NCBI RefSeq assembly: GCF_007018965.1
Contig: NZ_VJYZ01000033.1
Span: forward strand, 186,001-250,000
Length of the DNA stretch: 64,000 nt
From: Paracoccus marinus
Lineage (GTDB): Bacteria > Pseudomonadota > Alphaproteobacteria > Rhodobacterales > Rhodobacteraceae
Reading direction: 5' to 3'
The translations under genes were made by a program, and so were the position numbers. The notes beneath the pieces are model-generated. The model saw nothing but the letters and a program-made list of their open reading frames with translations, searched no databases and was not told the DNA's origin. Shown here in pieces: positions 26,413 to 36,243 of this stretch. Position 1 is the stretch's first letter. The number at the start of each line of letters is the position of its first letter.

Positions 26413-27474
26413 ATGTCGATGATGAAATCACTCGCCCGGGTCGCCGCAGGCGTGATGCTTGCCAAGGGCATCGGAACGATGATGCAGCAACAGCCGGGCC
26501 GCCCCGGCGAAGGCGGGATGGGTCAAGGCGGCCGGACCAGCCGTTCCACCGGCGGCGGGCTGCTGGGTGAACTGCTGGGCGGCGGTCGCGGTGGCGCGTC
26601 CAGCGCCGGAATGGGTGGCGGTCTGGGTGGCGGTCTGGGCGGCAGCCTCGGCGGGGCGCTGGGTGGCGCGGCAGCGGGCGGCGGCCTGGGCGGCATCCTG
26701 GGGCAGGTGCTTGGCGGCCGGACGGCGGCCAATCCGGGAACCGGGCGCCCCTATGGCGGCCAGGCGGGCGACCGCACGACTGGGCACGCCGATGCGGGGC
26801 ATACTGCGGGACACGCGACTAGCCACGCGACTGGCAGCGCTTCGGGCGGGCTTGGCGGGCTGATCGACGGCTACATGCGCCGTGCCGCGACTTCGCGCGG
26901 GGCCGGTGCCTCGACGGGCGCTTCGACGGGTGCTTCGGCCGGCGCGGGCGGCGGTCTGCTTGGCGGGTTGCTGGGCGGCGCGGCGGCCGGGGGCATGCTG
27001 GGCGACCTGCTGCGCGGACCTGCGCGCCACGGCTCGCAACCCCAGAACGACCGTTCGTTCGGCGAGCTGTTCAACGACTCGCTCGCGACCCAGGACGAAC
27101 CCGAGGTCGCCCCGACCCCGGAACAGAACGCCGTCGCGGGGCTGATGCTGCGCGCGATGCTGCAGGCGGCCAAGTCGGACGGCAAGATCGACGACGCCGA
27201 AAAGCAGCGCCTGCTGAGCCAGATCGGCGATCTGGACGACGAGGACCGGCAGTTCATCCGCGACCAGATGGCCGCGCCGGTGGACGCGCAGGCGCTGGCC
27301 CGCGACGTGCCCAAGGGGCTGGAAACGCAGGTCTACATGATGTCGCTGCTGGCGATCGACTTCGACCACGAGGAAGAAGCCCGCTATCTGCGCGAACTGG
27401 CGCAGGCGCTGGGTCTGCAGCAGGACGCGGTGAACGATGTCCACGAGCAGGTGGGCGTCCAGAACCTGAACTGA
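26413..27474 (+). CDS. DUF533/TerB-like protein with glycine-rich N-terminal half
   Basis: This protein of 353 residues is related to YebE/DUF533. The C-terminal ~115 residues (from about 237) form a helical TerB-like domain, with AVAGLMLRAMLQAAKSDGKIDDAEKQRLL and a tail of helices. Residues ~25-215 are low complexity: runs of GG(G/L), GAAAGG, then a His/Ala/Thr stretch (GHADAGHTAGHATSHATGS) and (GAST) repeats. GGAG precedes the ATG by eight bases. DUF533 proteins are inner-membrane or periplasm-facing proteins of unknown function. The Gly-rich region contains short hydrophobic LLGGLLGG segments that could associate with membranes. Confidence 0.82.
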   Translation: MSMMKSLARVAAGVMLAKGIGTMMQQQPGRPGEGGMGQGGRTSRSTGGGLLGELLGGGRGGASSAGMGGGLGGGLGGSLGGALGGAAAGGGLGGILGQVLGGRTAANPGTGRPYGGQAGDRTTGHADAGHTAGHATSHATGSASGGLGGLIDGYMRRAATSRGAGASTGASTGASAGAGGGLLGGLLGGAAAGGMLGDLLRGPARHGSQPQNDRSFGELFNDSLATQDEPEVAPTPEQNAVAGLMLRAMLQAAKSDGKIDDAEKQRLLSQIGDLDDEDRQFIRDQMAAPVDAQALARDVPKGLETQVYMMSLLAIDFDHEEEARYLRELAQALGLQQDAVNDVHEQVGVQNLN

Positions 27475-27599
27475 GCCGGGGCGATCCCGCCCCGACCGAA
27501 CCGCCGCCGCCGCACGCTTGCCTCACCGCAACGTGATGGTGGCGGCGGCGACTTCGGGGGCAAGCTTGCCCTCGCATCACGCAGCCGAGGAGCCAACGC

Positions 27600-28070
27600 A
27601 TGCGCCCGATCCACGCCGCCGTCATTGCCCTTATGCTTGCCCCTGCCGTTCCGCTGGCCGTCGCGGCGCAGGACGGCGCGTCCCCCGCCGAGCAGGCGGT
27701 CGAGGTGCGGCACGGCTACATGACCGCCCTGTCGCTGAACATGGCGCCGCTGGCCGCGATGGCCAAGGGCGACGTGCCCTATGAGGAAGCGACGGCCACG
27801 ATGCACGCCCGCAACCTCGCCGCGCTCGGCGCCTACGGGATCGAGATGCACTTCCTTCCCGGCTCGGCCAAGGGCGAGGTCGAGGGCAGCAACATGCTGC
27901 CCGAGGCGGTGCAGAACCTCGATGACGTAGCGGCCAAGCACAAGGCGCTGGCCGATGCCACCGCCGCCGCGCCGGCGGGCGTTGTCGGCGGGCAGGAACA
28001 GGTCGCGGCGGTCCTCAAGTCCATCGGGGGCACCTGCAAGGCCTGCCACGACCAATATCGCGGCAAGTGA
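27600..28070 (+). CDS. Cytochrome c' (class II cytochrome c)
   Basis: This protein of 156 residues is a periplasmic four-helix-bundle haem protein. It has a signal peptide (residues 1-23, MRPIHAAVIALMLAPAVPLAVAAQ region) and a single C-terminal haem site CKACH at residues 146-150, the class II position. GGAG lies before the ATG. Cytochromes c' bind NO and CO and protect against nitrosative stress or pass electrons. The GTG of the cytochrome b gene overlaps its stop by four bases (GTGA), indicating a working pair. Confidence 0.92.
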   Translation: MRPIHAAVIALMLAPAVPLAVAAQDGASPAEQAVEVRHGYMTALSLNMAPLAAMAKGDVPYEEATATMHARNLAALGAYGIEMHFLPGSAKGEVEGSNMLPEAVQNLDDVAAKHKALADATAAAPAGVVGGQEQVAAVLKSIGGTCKACHDQYRGK

Positions 28071-28729
28071 CGCGCCAAGCCGCCCCGCGCCCGGCACCCG
28101 CCCCGGCCGAGGTGTCCCCGGCAGGGACCGAACGGGTGCGACTGTGGGACCCGATGCTGCGGGTCTACCACTGGCTGCTGGCGGGGCTCGTGATCCTGAA
28201 CTGGTGCCTGGGGAAGTTCGGACCAGACAGCATGTCGCTGCATTTCTGGTGCGGCTACGCCATCGCGGCGCTGCTGGTGTTCCGGGTGGTCTGGGGCATC
28301 GCCGGCCCCCGCTCGGCCCGGTTCTCGAACTTCGTGACCGGGCCGCGCGGGATCGTCGGCTACGGTCGCGGGCTGTTCCGGCGCGAGCCGTCATACTGGC
28401 CCGGCCACAACCCGCTGGGCGCGCTGTCGGTCATCGCGATGCTTGTGGTGCTGGCGGCGCAGGTGGGGGCGGGACTGATCTCGGACCCCGACGACTTCGT
28501 CAACGTAGGGCCTCTGGCCGACAAGGTCAGCGGCGCGACGTCGAGCGCGGCGGTGGGCTGGCATCACTTCGGTGCGGACGTGATCCTGATCCTCGTGATC
28601 CTGCACGTGGGCATGATCGCCTATTACCGGATCTGGAAGCGCGAGGATCTGGTGGCGCCGATGATTACCGGCTGGAAGACGGTCAGGCGCGACGACCGCG
28701 ACGACCGCGACGGCCGGAGCCGCCCTTAG
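28067..28729 (+). CDS. Cytochrome b561-type membrane protein
   Basis: This protein of 220 residues is a di-haem cytochrome b with four membrane helices and the expected axial histidines: RVYHWLLAG, SLHFWCGYA, GWHHFGADV and LVILHVGMIAYY. It starts at a GTG within the stop of the cytochrome c' gene. Such pairs move electrons from the quinone pool to the periplasmic c-type partner. The C-terminus is a short charged tail with repeated RDDRDDRDGR. The gene ends 13 bases before the convergent parC stop, with no terminator visible between them. Confidence 0.92.
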   Translation: MTRQAAPRPAPAPAEVSPAGTERVRLWDPMLRVYHWLLAGLVILNWCLGKFGPDSMSLHFWCGYAIAALLVFRVVWGIAGPRSARFSNFVTGPRGIVGYGRGLFRREPSYWPGHNPLGALSVIAMLVVLAAQVGAGLISDPDDFVNVGPLADKVSGATSSAAVGWHHFGADVILILVILHVGMIAYYRIWKREDLVAPMITGWKTVRRDDRDDRDGRSRP

Positions 28730-28741
28730 GCGGCCCGCTGG

Positions 28742-31018
28742 TCAGTTGAACCGGTTGTCGCGGGGGAATCCGCGCGGGGCCATGCGGCCCGACCCGGCGC
28801 GCTTGCCGATCCACTCGGCAAGGTCGGTTTCCGTCCGGGTCCGGCCCGCGGGGTCCTGCCAGGACAGCCCCACCGACAGCGTGATGAACTTCGCATCCGC
28901 CAGCCCGCCGTCCTTGAACCGTTGCAGGCGCACGCCCTTGCCGCGGGCCATTTCCGGCAGCTCGGAGATCGGGAACACCAGCATCTTGCGGTTGTCGCCC
29001 ACGACCGCAAGGTGGTCGCCCGACACGCGCCGGATCAGGGCCGCGTCGCCGTTCAGCACCTGCTTGCCCGCGCGCGTCTGGGCCAGGATGTCGCCCGCGT
29101 TGACGATGAACCCGTCGCCCGCGCGCGACGCGACGAGGAACTGCGCGTCCGCCCGCCACGGGAACATGTCGATCACCTCGGCGTCGTTCGGCAGGTCGAT
29201 CATCAGCCGCAACGGCTCGCCCAGGCCGCGCCCGCCGGGCAGGCCGTTCACCGGCAGGGTGTAGAACCGCCCGTTCGCGCCATAGACGACGAGCTTGTCA
29301 GTGGTTTCGGCGTGCAGCGCCATCAGGGGGCCGTCGCCGTCGCGGAACTTGACCTCGGCGTCCAGCGCCTGATGGCCCTTCATCGCGCGGATCCAGCCCA
29401 TCTTCGACAGGATCACCGTGACCGCCTCGCGCTCGATCATCGAGTCCATGTCGAGGGGCTGAACCTCCTCGGACTCCGTGATCTCGGTCCGGCGCAGGCC
29501 CTCGGGCGTCGATTTCCCGAACAGGCCGCGCACTTCCTTCAGCTGCGCGGCGATGCGGCCCCACTGGCTGCCCTCGTCGGCCAGCATTGCGGCCAGCGCG
29601 GCGCGTTCCTCGATCAGCTTGTCGTGTTCCGCGCGCAGCTCGATCTCTTCCAGCTTCCGCAAAGCGCGCAGGCGCATGTTCAGGATCGCCTCGACCTGCG
29701 TGTCCGACAGGCCGAACTCGGCCATCATCACGGCCTTGGGGTCGTCCTCGTGGCGGATGATCTCGATCACGCGGTCGAGGTTGAGGTAGGCGACGATATA
29801 GCCTTCCAGCACCTCGAGCCGCGCCGCGATCTTCGCCAGCCGGAAGTTCGAGCGGCGGACCAGCACCTCGCGGCGGTGGTCGAGGAACGCGCGCAGCACC
29901 TCCTTCAGCGAGCAGACCTTGGGCACGCGCCCGTCGATCAGCACGTTCATGTTCAGCCCGAACCGCACCTCGAGATCGCTGACGCGGAACAGCGCCGCCA
30001 TCAGCTGGTCGGGATCGACCTGGCGGGCGCGGGGTTCAAGGACGATGCGGATATCCTCGGCGGATTCGTCGCGGATGTCGGCGAGGATCGGGACCTTCTT
30101 CGTGTTCACGAGGTCGGCGAGCCGCTCGATCAACTTGGATTTCTGGACCTGGTAGGGGATTTCCGTGACGATGACCTGCCACTGGCCCCGCCCCATGTCC
30201 TCGCGGTGCCAGCGGGCGCGCAGGCGCAGCGATCCGCGGCCGGTGCGATACGCCTCGCGCAGCGTTTCCGGGCTTTCCACCAGCACGCCGCCGGTCGGGA
30301 AGTCGGGGCCGGGCATGATCGCCATCAGCGTGTCGTCGCGCGCGTCGGGCGCCTTGATGAGATGCAGGCAGGCGTCGATCACCTCGTGCAGGTTGTGCGG
30401 CGGGATGTTGGTCGCCATCCCCACCGCAATGCCGCTTGCGCCGTTGCACAGCAGGTTCGGGAACGCCGCCGGCAGCACCACCGGCTCGGTCAGCGTGCCG
30501 TCGTAGTTGGGGCGGAAATCGACCGCGTCCTCGGCCAGCCCGTCCATCAGCGCCTCGGCCGCGAGCGTCAGCCGCGCCTCGGTGTACCGGCTGGCGGCCG
30601 GGCTGTCGCCGTCGATCGACCCGAAGTTGCCCTGCCCGTCCACCAGCGGGTAGCGCATCACGAACGGCTGCGCCAAACGCGCCATCGCATCGTAGATCGC
30701 CCCGTCGCCGTGGGGGTGGAAGTTCCCCATCACGTCGCCCGAGATCTTGGCCGACTTGCGGAACCCGCCCGTGGGCGCCAGCCGCAGTTCGCGCATCGCG
30801 TACATGATCCGGCGGTGCACCGGCTTCAGCCCGTCGCGGGCGTCGGGCAGGGCGCGGTGCATGATCGTGGACAGCGCATAGGTCAGGTACCGCTCGCCAA
30901 TCGCGCGCGACAGCGGCTCGGTGCTGTCGCGGCTGGTCAGCGGATCGGCGCCCGAAACGGGATCGGGGGCCGGGGCCGGGGCTGGGGGCGGGGCGGGATC
31001 GTCGGGCGTCGTGGTCAT
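28742..31018 (-). CDS. parC: DNA topoisomerase IV subunit A
   Basis: This protein of 758 residues is the DNA-breaking subunit of topoisomerase IV, which decatenates replicated chromosomes. The N-terminal ~30 residues are a Pro/Ala/Asp-rich tail. The active-site tyrosine is in ASRYTEARL (Tyr145). The quinolone-determining stretch is [19 protein letters not shown] (95-113); the position of E. coli ParC Ser80 is glycine here and that of Glu84 is aspartate. A shorter C-terminal beta-propeller with ParC-like rather than GyrA-box repeats supports parC over gyrA. The start is MTTTPDD; an in-frame upstream ATG is unlikely. Confidence 0.95.
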   Translation of the reverse strand: MTTTPDDPAPPPAPAPAPDPVSGADPLTSRDSTEPLSRAIGERYLTYALSTIMHRALPDARDGLKPVHRRIMYAMRELRLAPTGGFRKSAKISGDVMGNFHPHGDGAIYDAMARLAQPFVMRYPLVDGQGNFGSIDGDSPAASRYTEARLTLAAEALMDGLAEDAVDFRPNYDGTLTEPVVLPAAFPNLLCNGASGIAVGMATNIPPHNLHEVIDACLHLIKAPDARDDTLMAIMPGPDFPTGGVLVESPETLREAYRTGRGSLRLRARWHREDMGRGQWQVIVTEIPYQVQKSKLIERLADLVNTKKVPILADIRDESAEDIRIVLEPRARQVDPDQLMAALFRVSDLEVRFGLNMNVLIDGRVPKVCSLKEVLRAFLDHRREVLVRRSNFRLAKIAARLEVLEGYIVAYLNLDRVIEIIRHEDDPKAVMMAEFGLSDTQVEAILNMRLRALRKLEEIELRAEHDKLIEERAALAAMLADEGSQWGRIAAQLKEVRGLFGKSTPEGLRRTEITESEEVQPLDMDSMIEREAVTVILSKMGWIRAMKGHQALDAEVKFRDGDGPLMALHAETTDKLVVYGANGRFYTLPVNGLPGGRGLGEPLRLMIDLPNDAEVIDMFPWRADAQFLVASRAGDGFIVNAGDILAQTRAGKQVLNGDAALIRRVSGDHLAVVGDNRKMLVFPISELPEMARGKGVRLQRFKDGGLADAKFITLSVGLSWQDPAGRTRTETDLAEWIGKRAGSGRMAPRGFPRDNRFN

Positions 31019-31204
31019 GGGGCGCAGGGATACGGCCTGCGGGGGGCGAAAGAAAGGTGTGACCATTTCAACGCATTCACGGCACGATGAAGCATGTTTC
31101 AGCCTTGCGCGGGAACGCTGCGGCAGTCGGGACGTTGACCCGCGAACCCTCGGCGAACGTAGAACCGGAGGAAGCTGGCCGGGCAGGCAAGCTTTGAGAA
31201 GCAG

Positions 31205-31735
31205 ATGTTCAAGGTGCTGATGACCGTCCTGTCGGTGCTGTTCGTGGCGCTGGTCTTCCTCGAATCCGAGGGGGGCGAGCGCGGGCACACCTACGCCGAG
31301 CAGATCGACCGCGCCCGCGAGGGGCGCGCGACGTGGTCCGATGTCACGCGGGCCGATGTCAGGATCGGATCGCTGGGCGGCGCGGCTATGGCCCAGGGCG
31401 CGGCGGGGAACGGCACGGCTGCGGGCGGCATGGCGAATACCGTCACGGTGAGCGCAGGCGCGGCGGGCACGCCCGCCGTCGCGCGCGTCGAACGCAACGT
31501 CAGCGTGATGGCCGGTCCGTCGCTCGGGGCGCAGGTGGTCGGACGGCTGGTCGCCGGCCAGCAGGTCCGCACGGCGGGCGAGGCCGCCCCCGGCTGGCAG
31601 GCGGTGATCCTGCCCGGCCTGCGCGGCTACGTCCCCGCGGCGGCGATGTCGCAGGCGCCCCGCGCCGCCGACCGTCCCGCCGACCAGCCGCAGGATGCGC
31701 GGCTCTACCGCGCCGTCCTCGAAGACCCGGCCTGA
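31205..31735 (+). CDS. SH3-domain membrane-anchored protein
   Basis: This protein of 176 residues has an N-terminal membrane helix (residues ~4-20, [16 protein letters not shown]), a polar linker, and a bacterial SH3 fold at ~90-150 with the family pattern [24 protein letters not shown] ... PGWQAVIL...RGYVPAAAM. Such modules bind peptidoglycan or proteins in the periplasm. It faces parC across ~185 bases. The exact role is unknown; it may act at the cell wall. Confidence 0.75.
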   Translation: MFKVLMTVLSVLFVALVFLESEGGERGHTYAEQIDRAREGRATWSDVTRADVRIGSLGGAAMAQGAAGNGTAAGGMANTVTVSAGAAGTPAVARVERNVSVMAGPSLGAQVVGRLVAGQQVRTAGEAAPGWQAVILPGLRGYVPAAAMSQAPRAADRPADQPQDARLYRAVLEDPA

Positions 31736-31757
31736 CCGCCCGCTTGATCCCCGACAC

Positions 31758-32576
31758 ATGCCCACCGTCCTTATCACCGGCTGCTCGTCCGGGATCGGCC
31801 TTGATGCCGCGCGCACGATGCAGGCGCGCGGCTGGACGGTGATCGCCACCTGCCGCAAGCCCGCCGATCTCGCGGCCCGCGCGGTCGACGGGATGATCGC
31901 CCTGCCGCTGGACCTGGCCGACCCGGCCTCGGTCGAGGCGGCGGCCGCCGCTGCGATCACGCACGGGCCGATCGACGCGCTGGTGAACAACGCGGCCTTC
32001 GCGCTGCCCGGCGCTGTCGAGGACCTGCCCCGCGATGCCCTGCGCACGATCTTCGAGGTCAATCTGTTCGGCACCCACGACCTGACCCGACGCCTAATCC
32101 CGCATTTCAGGGCCAACGGGGCGGGGCGGATCGTCAACGTCAGCTCGGTCCTTGGACTGGTCGGCATCCCGTGGCGCGGCGCCTATTCGGCGACCAAGTT
32201 CGCGCTGGAAGGGCTGACCGATGTCATGCGGCTGGAAATGGCCGACACGCCGGTCCGCGTGGTCCTGATCGAACCGGGGCCGATCACCAGCCGCATCCGC
32301 GCCAATTCGATCCCGCATTTCGAGGCGTGGATCGACTGGCGGTCCAGCCCGCGCGCCGACCAGTACCGGGCGAGCCTGCTCAAGCGCCTCTACGAACCGT
32401 CGGGCGGGGACAGGTTCGAGCTGCCGCCGTCCGCCGTCAGCGCAAAGCTGGTCCATGCGCTGGAAAGCCCGCGCCCCCGCGCGCGCTACCGCGTGACGAC
32501 GCCCACGCGGATGGCGGCGGTGGCGCGCCGGGTCATGTCCACGCGCGCACTGGACTGGTTCGCGGGCCGGGGCTAG
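31758..32576 (+). CDS. Short-chain dehydrogenase/reductase
   Basis: This protein of 272 residues is a classical SDR oxidoreductase. The cofactor loop TGCSSGIG is near the start, NNAA marks the core, and the catalytic Ser-Tyr-Lys triad is visible (NVSSVLG ... YSATKFA). The start MPTVLITG is 22 bases after the previous stop. The substrate cannot be predicted; the family pattern is closest to SDRs annotated as acting on acyl chains or steroids. Confidence 0.9.
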   Translation: MPTVLITGCSSGIGLDAARTMQARGWTVIATCRKPADLAARAVDGMIALPLDLADPASVEAAAAAAITHGPIDALVNNAAFALPGAVEDLPRDALRTIFEVNLFGTHDLTRRLIPHFRANGAGRIVNVSSVLGLVGIPWRGAYSATKFALEGLTDVMRLEMADTPVRVVLIEPGPITSRIRANSIPHFEAWIDWRSSPRADQYRASLLKRLYEPSGGDRFELPPSAVSAKLVHALESPRPRARYRVTTPTRMAAVARRVMSTRALDWFAGRG

Positions 32577-32634
32577 GATCGCGCCCTGATCTGGCGGCCC
32601 TTGCGGCGCCGACGGCCCGAAAGGCGGTGATCCC

Positions 32635-32835
32635 ATGCGCGACCAGACCCTGTTCATCCTTGTCGCCATGGCCGTTCTGGCGACGGCGGCGGTGCTGATG
32701 ACCGGCCTTGGCGGGTTCGCCCGCGGGGGTGAGTTCAACCGCCGCAACGGCAACCGCCTGATGCGCTGGCGGATCATCGCGCAGGCGGTGTCGATCGTCC
32801 TGATCCTCGCCTTCATCGCCCTTCGGGGACATTGA
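32635..32835 (+). CDS. Small twin-transmembrane protein (HIG1-like)
   Basis: This protein of 66 residues has two membrane helices (residues ~5-24 and ~45-63) joined by a basic loop containing GGEFNRRNGNRLMRWR, the pattern of the hypoxia-induced-gene-1 (HIG1) domain found in respiratory supercomplex factors. In alphaproteobacteria such small proteins are often encoded just before the cobalamin adenosyltransferase gene, as here. The stop TGA overlaps the next ATG by one base (TGATG). Confidence 0.82.
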   Translation: MRDQTLFILVAMAVLATAAVLMTGLGGFARGGEFNRRNGNRLMRWRIIAQAVSIVLILAFIALRGH

Positions 32836-33422
32836 TGGTCGTCCTGAACCGCATCTACACCCGCACCGGCGACAAGGGCGACACGGCGCTGTCGAACGGC
32901 GAGCGGGTGGCCAAGCATTCGCCGCGGGTCGAAGCCTATGGCACGGTCGATGAGCTGAACGCCATCCTGGGCCAGTGCAGGCTCGCGGCCGCGGGCGACG
33001 TGGCGACGGGCGAAATCGCTTCGTGGATCGCGGTCATCCAGAACGACCTGTTCGACCTGGGCGCCGACCTGTCGCGCCCCGACATGGCCGCCGACGACGC
33101 GGCGGGCTATCCGGTCCTGCGGATCGTCCAGCCGCAGGTGGACCGGCTGGAATCCGAGATCGACGCGATGAACGCGGATCTGTCGCCGCTCCGCAGCTTC
33201 ATCCTGCCGGGCGGCTCTCCGCTCGCCGCGCATCTGCACGTCGCCCGCACCGTGGCGCGGCGGGCCGAGCGGCGCGCGACCGAGCTGGCGCAGGCCGGCG
33301 ACGCCAACCCGGCCGCGATCCGCTATCTCAACCGCCTGTCGGACTGGCTGTTCGTCGCGGCGCGCGTGGCCAACCTCGACGCGGGCGGCGACGTGCTGTG
33401 GGTTCCCGGCGCATCGCGGTGA
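32835..33422 (+). CDS. Cob(I)yrinic acid a,c-diamide adenosyltransferase (PduO type)
   Basis: This protein of 195 residues transfers the adenosyl group from ATP to cobalamin, making coenzyme B12. The N-terminal motif is TRTGDKGDTAL, an ATP-binding loop of the PduO family, and the C-terminal helices contain RTVARRAERR and YLNRLSDWLFVAAR. The ATG at 32835 is preferred over an in-frame TTG one codon earlier because it matches the family start (VVLNRIYTRTG). It is translationally coupled to the small HIG1-like gene upstream. Confidence 0.93.
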   Translation: MVVLNRIYTRTGDKGDTALSNGERVAKHSPRVEAYGTVDELNAILGQCRLAAAGDVATGEIASWIAVIQNDLFDLGADLSRPDMAADDAAGYPVLRIVQPQVDRLESEIDAMNADLSPLRSFILPGGSPLAAHLHVARTVARRAERRATELAQAGDANPAAIRYLNRLSDWLFVAARVANLDAGGDVLWVPGASR

Positions 33423-33497
33423 CGTCGCGCAAGGCGCCGGTGCCCCGGCGTCAGTTGCGTTTGGCCTTGTTTACACCCGGTCCGCGCCGCTATTTCA

Positions 33498-33517
33498 GTC
33501 ACCGATAATTGGGTGAC
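33498..33517. promoter_or_regulatory. Candidate operator upstream of etfBA
   Basis: A perfect palindrome GTCACC-N8-GGTGAC lies 20 bases before the etfB start codon. A plausible promoter (TTGTTT at 33467-33472 region and TATTTC at 33491, 18 bases apart) ends immediately upstream, so a protein bound here could block transcription. The regulator is not identified. Confidence 0.45.
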
Positions 33518-33536
33518 GCATAAGGGAGAGAGACCG

Positions 33537-34295
33537 ATGAAGGTTCTCGTGCCAGTCAAGCGCGTGATCGACTATAACGTAAAGGCCCGCGTGAAGGCGG
33601 ACGGGTCCGGCGTCGATCTGGCGAACGTCAAGATGTCGATGAACCCCTTTGACGAGATCGCGGTCGAGGAAGCGATCCGGCTGAAGGAAAAAGGGGTCGC
33701 CACCGAGGTCGTCGTGGTGTCGATCGGCGTGAAGCAGGCGGCGGAAACGATCCGCACCGCGCTGGCCATGGGCGCCGACCGCGGCATCCTGGTGCAGGCC
33801 GCCGACGACGTGAACACCGACATCGAACCCCTTGCCGTCGCCAAGCTGCTGAAAGCCGTGATCGCCGAGGAAGGGCCGCAGCTCGTCATCTTGGGCAAGC
33901 AGGCGATCGACAACGACATGAACGCGACCGGGCAGATGCTGGCCGCGCTTCTGGGCTGGGGCCAGGCCACGCAGGCCGGCAAGGTCGAACTGTCGGCCGA
34001 CGCCGCCACCGTTACGCGCGAGGTCGATGGCGGGCTGCAGACCGTGTCGGTCAAGCTGCCGGCGATCGTGACCGCCGACCTGCGCCTGAACGAGCCGCGT
34101 TATGCGTCGCTTCCCAACATCATGAAGGCGAAGAAAAAGGAACTGACCGAAAAGACCGCCGCCGACTACGGCGTCGACGTCTCGCCGCGCCTGACGGTCG
34201 TCAAGACCGCCGAGCCCGAGGGCCGCAAGGCCGGGATCAAGGTCGCGTCGGTCGATGAGCTGGTGTCGAAACTCAAAGCCGCGGGGGTGATCTGA
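33537..34295 (+). CDS. etfB: Electron transfer flavoprotein beta subunit
   Basis: This protein of 252 residues is the AMP-binding subunit of ETF, which collects electrons from acyl-CoA and related dehydrogenases and passes them to ETF-ubiquinone oxidoreductase (encoded at 62116). Signatures are [14 protein letters not shown] at the start, [17 protein letters not shown], the [12 protein letters not shown] block and [20 protein letters not shown], which includes the recognition loop. AGGGAGAG precedes the ATG. Its stop overlaps the etfA start by one base. Confidence 0.97.
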   Translation: MKVLVPVKRVIDYNVKARVKADGSGVDLANVKMSMNPFDEIAVEEAIRLKEKGVATEVVVVSIGVKQAAETIRTALAMGADRGILVQAADDVNTDIEPLAVAKLLKAVIAEEGPQLVILGKQAIDNDMNATGQMLAALLGWGQATQAGKVELSADAATVTREVDGGLQTVSVKLPAIVTADLRLNEPRYASLPNIMKAKKKELTEKTAADYGVDVSPRLTVVKTAEPEGRKAGIKVASVDELVSKLKAAGVI

Positions 34296-35221
34296 TGGCT
34301 GTCCTTCTGCTGGCCGAAATGGCCGAAAACGGGCTGAACCTTGACGCGACCGCAAAGGCCGTGACGGCGGTCGCGACGCTTGGCGACGTGACCGTGCTGG
34401 TCGCGGGCGCGGGGGCCGAGGCCGCCGCTGCCGAGGCCGCCAAGATCGACGGCGTGGCAAAGGTCCTGACCGCCACCGGCGACGCCTATGCCCACCGCCT
34501 GGCCGAGCCGCTGGCCGCGCTGGTGGTGGAACTGAGCAGCCAGTTCACCCACATCGCCGCGCCCGGCACGACCGACGCCCGCAACGTCCTGCCGCGCGCC
34601 GCGGCGCTTCTGGACGTGATGATCGTCCCGGAGGTCAGCAAGATCGTCGATGCCGACACGTTCGAGCGGTCGGCCTTTACCTCGGCCGCCGTGCAGACGG
34701 TGAAGTCGTCGGACAAGATCAAGGTCCTGACCGTCCGCATCGCCAGCTTCGACGCGGCGGGGCAGGGCGGTTCCGCCCCGGTCGAGGCCGCGCCCGAAGT
34801 CGCCGATCCGGGCCTCTCGTCCTGGGTCTCGGACGAGGTGGCGAAGTCGGACCGGCCCGAGCTGACCTCGGCCAAGCGGATCGTGTCGGGTGGCCGCGCG
34901 GTCGGGTCCAAGGAAAAGTTCGAGATCATCGAGCAGCTGGCCGACAAGCTGGGCGCCGCCGTCGGCGCGTCGCGCGCGGCCGTCGATTCGGGCTATGCGC
35001 CGAACGACTGGCAGGTCGGCCAGACCGGCAAGGTCGTGGCGCCGGAGCTGTACATCGCCGCCGGGATTTCCGGCGCGATCCAGCACCTTGCCGGGATGAA
35101 GGACAGCAAGGTCATCGTCGCGATCAACAAGGACGAGGAAGCGCCGATCTTCCAGATCGCCGATTACGGCCTTGTCGGCGACATCTTCACCGTGCTGCCG
35201 GAACTGACCGCGAAGCTTTGA
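34295..35221 (+). CDS. etfA: Electron transfer flavoprotein alpha subunit
   Basis: This protein of 308 residues is the FAD-binding subunit. The C-terminal FAD domain carries the signature region [35 protein letters not shown] and the preceding [16 protein letters not shown]. The ATG overlaps the etfB stop (TGATG). An intrinsic terminator follows 22 bases after the stop, closing a two-gene operon. Confidence 0.97.
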   Translation: MAVLLLAEMAENGLNLDATAKAVTAVATLGDVTVLVAGAGAEAAAAEAAKIDGVAKVLTATGDAYAHRLAEPLAALVVELSSQFTHIAAPGTTDARNVLPRAAALLDVMIVPEVSKIVDADTFERSAFTSAAVQTVKSSDKIKVLTVRIASFDAAGQGGSAPVEAAPEVADPGLSSWVSDEVAKSDRPELTSAKRIVSGGRAVGSKEKFEIIEQLADKLGAAVGASRAAVDSGYAPNDWQVGQTGKVVAPELYIAAGISGAIQHLAGMKDSKVIVAINKDEEAPIFQIADYGLVGDIFTVLPELTAKL

Positions 35222-35243
35222 TCGCCTGATCCTGCAGCTAATG

Positions 35244-35271
35244 AACGCCCGGCCCCTGCGCCGGGCGTTTT
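35244..35271 (+). terminator. Intrinsic terminator of etfBA
   Basis: The stem AACGCCCGGC / GCCGGGCGTT with a 6-base loop ends in TTTT. It abuts the stop codon of the convergent AraC-type gene and may also hinder read-through from that side. Confidence 0.87.
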
Positions 35272-36107
35272 CACGTCGCGCGGCTGGCCCCCGGCGTCCG
35301 GCCGTGCGCCTGCCTGAACGCGCGGGTGAAGTGCGAGCGCGACCGATACCCCGCCGCCGCCATCGCCGCCGCCGTATCGCCCCCGGCCTCGAGCACGCGC
35401 CGGGCCGCCTGCATCCGCGATTCCGCGACCAGGCTACGGAACGGCCGGCCCAGCCGGTCCAGTTCCCGCCGCAGCGACGATGCGCCCATTCCCAGCGCGC
35501 GGGCCAGGTCGCCGACCTGCCAGTCGCGATCGGGCTCTGCATCGATCAGCCAGCGCGCCCGTTCCGCCGCGTCGCCGGCCAGCAGCAGCCGCCCCGCCGG
35601 ATCGTCCGACAGCAGCGTCAGCAATTCGCCCAGCCGCAGCTTCGCGATGGTGCCGCTGCGCGCGGTGCCCAGTGCGGCGGCGGTATGGGCGATCGCCTCG
35701 ACGATGGCGGGGGTAAGCGCGACCGAGACCCGCTCGATCCGCGACGGCGCCGCGCAGGGGGCGACGTCCGGCGGCAGCTGGTCGATCTGCAGCACCAGCG
35801 ATTCGTACAGCCCCCGGTCGTCGGGGATGTTCACCACGTCCACCGGCATTCCCCTGGGCAGGGCAAAGGCGGTGCCGGGGGTCAGCACCTCGGAAAAGGT
35901 CCCGCACCATATCTCTTTCCTGCCGCGCAGGACGATGCCCAGGATGGCTGCGCCGGGCACGATCGAGGCGATCCGCTCGCGCCGCAGCGCGCAATAGCAA
36001 AACAGCCGGTCGGCGATCTGGTGTTCACCCGTCAGACCGGGCGGGGCCGCGAAATGGTCGAGCCGCGCGAGCAGTCGCGGGCGAAGATCGGAAAGCATCT
36101 GGTTCAT
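35271..36107 (-). CDS. AraC-family transcriptional regulator
   Basis: This protein of 278 residues has a ~170-residue N-terminal cupin-like sensing region (GIVLRGRKEIWCGTFSEVLTPGTAFALPRGMPVDV) of the AraC_N type and a C-terminal double helix-turn-helix (WQVGDLARALGMGASSLRRELDRLGRPF ... GYRSRSHFTRAFRQAHGRTP). The ATG at 36107 has GAGG eight bases upstream; a second in-frame ATG lies six codons earlier. It is divergent from the exported metallo-hydrolase gene (36244), the most likely target. Confidence 0.88.
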   Translation of the reverse strand: MNQMLSDLRPRLLARLDHFAAPPGLTGEHQIADRLFCYCALRRERIASIVPGAAILGIVLRGRKEIWCGTFSEVLTPGTAFALPRGMPVDVVNIPDDRGLYESLVLQIDQLPPDVAPCAAPSRIERVSVALTPAIVEAIAHTAAALGTARSGTIAKLRLGELLTLLSDDPAGRLLLAGDAAERARWLIDAEPDRDWQVGDLARALGMGASSLRRELDRLGRPFRSLVAESRMQAARRVLEAGGDTAAAMAAAGYRSRSHFTRAFRQAHGRTPGASRAT

Positions 36108-36243
36108 GCCGCGATCCTCGCACATCGCTTTCGGCGGCGCGCCCGCAATTCGAGCGTTACGGGCACATCAAGCGGCATTGCCGGCACATGACGTTCGCAA
36201 CGGCAAGGCAGACTGGCGGCACCACGAACCTACAGGATTGACC

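Noticed and set aside
27475..27500. Terminator after the DUF533 gene
   Set aside because: A GGGGCG / CGCCCC stem is present but no T-run follows and the stem is short.
33423..33536. A small gene between the adenosyltransferase and etfB
   Set aside because: No frame with a start, ribosome site and coding-type composition; the region better fits a promoter.
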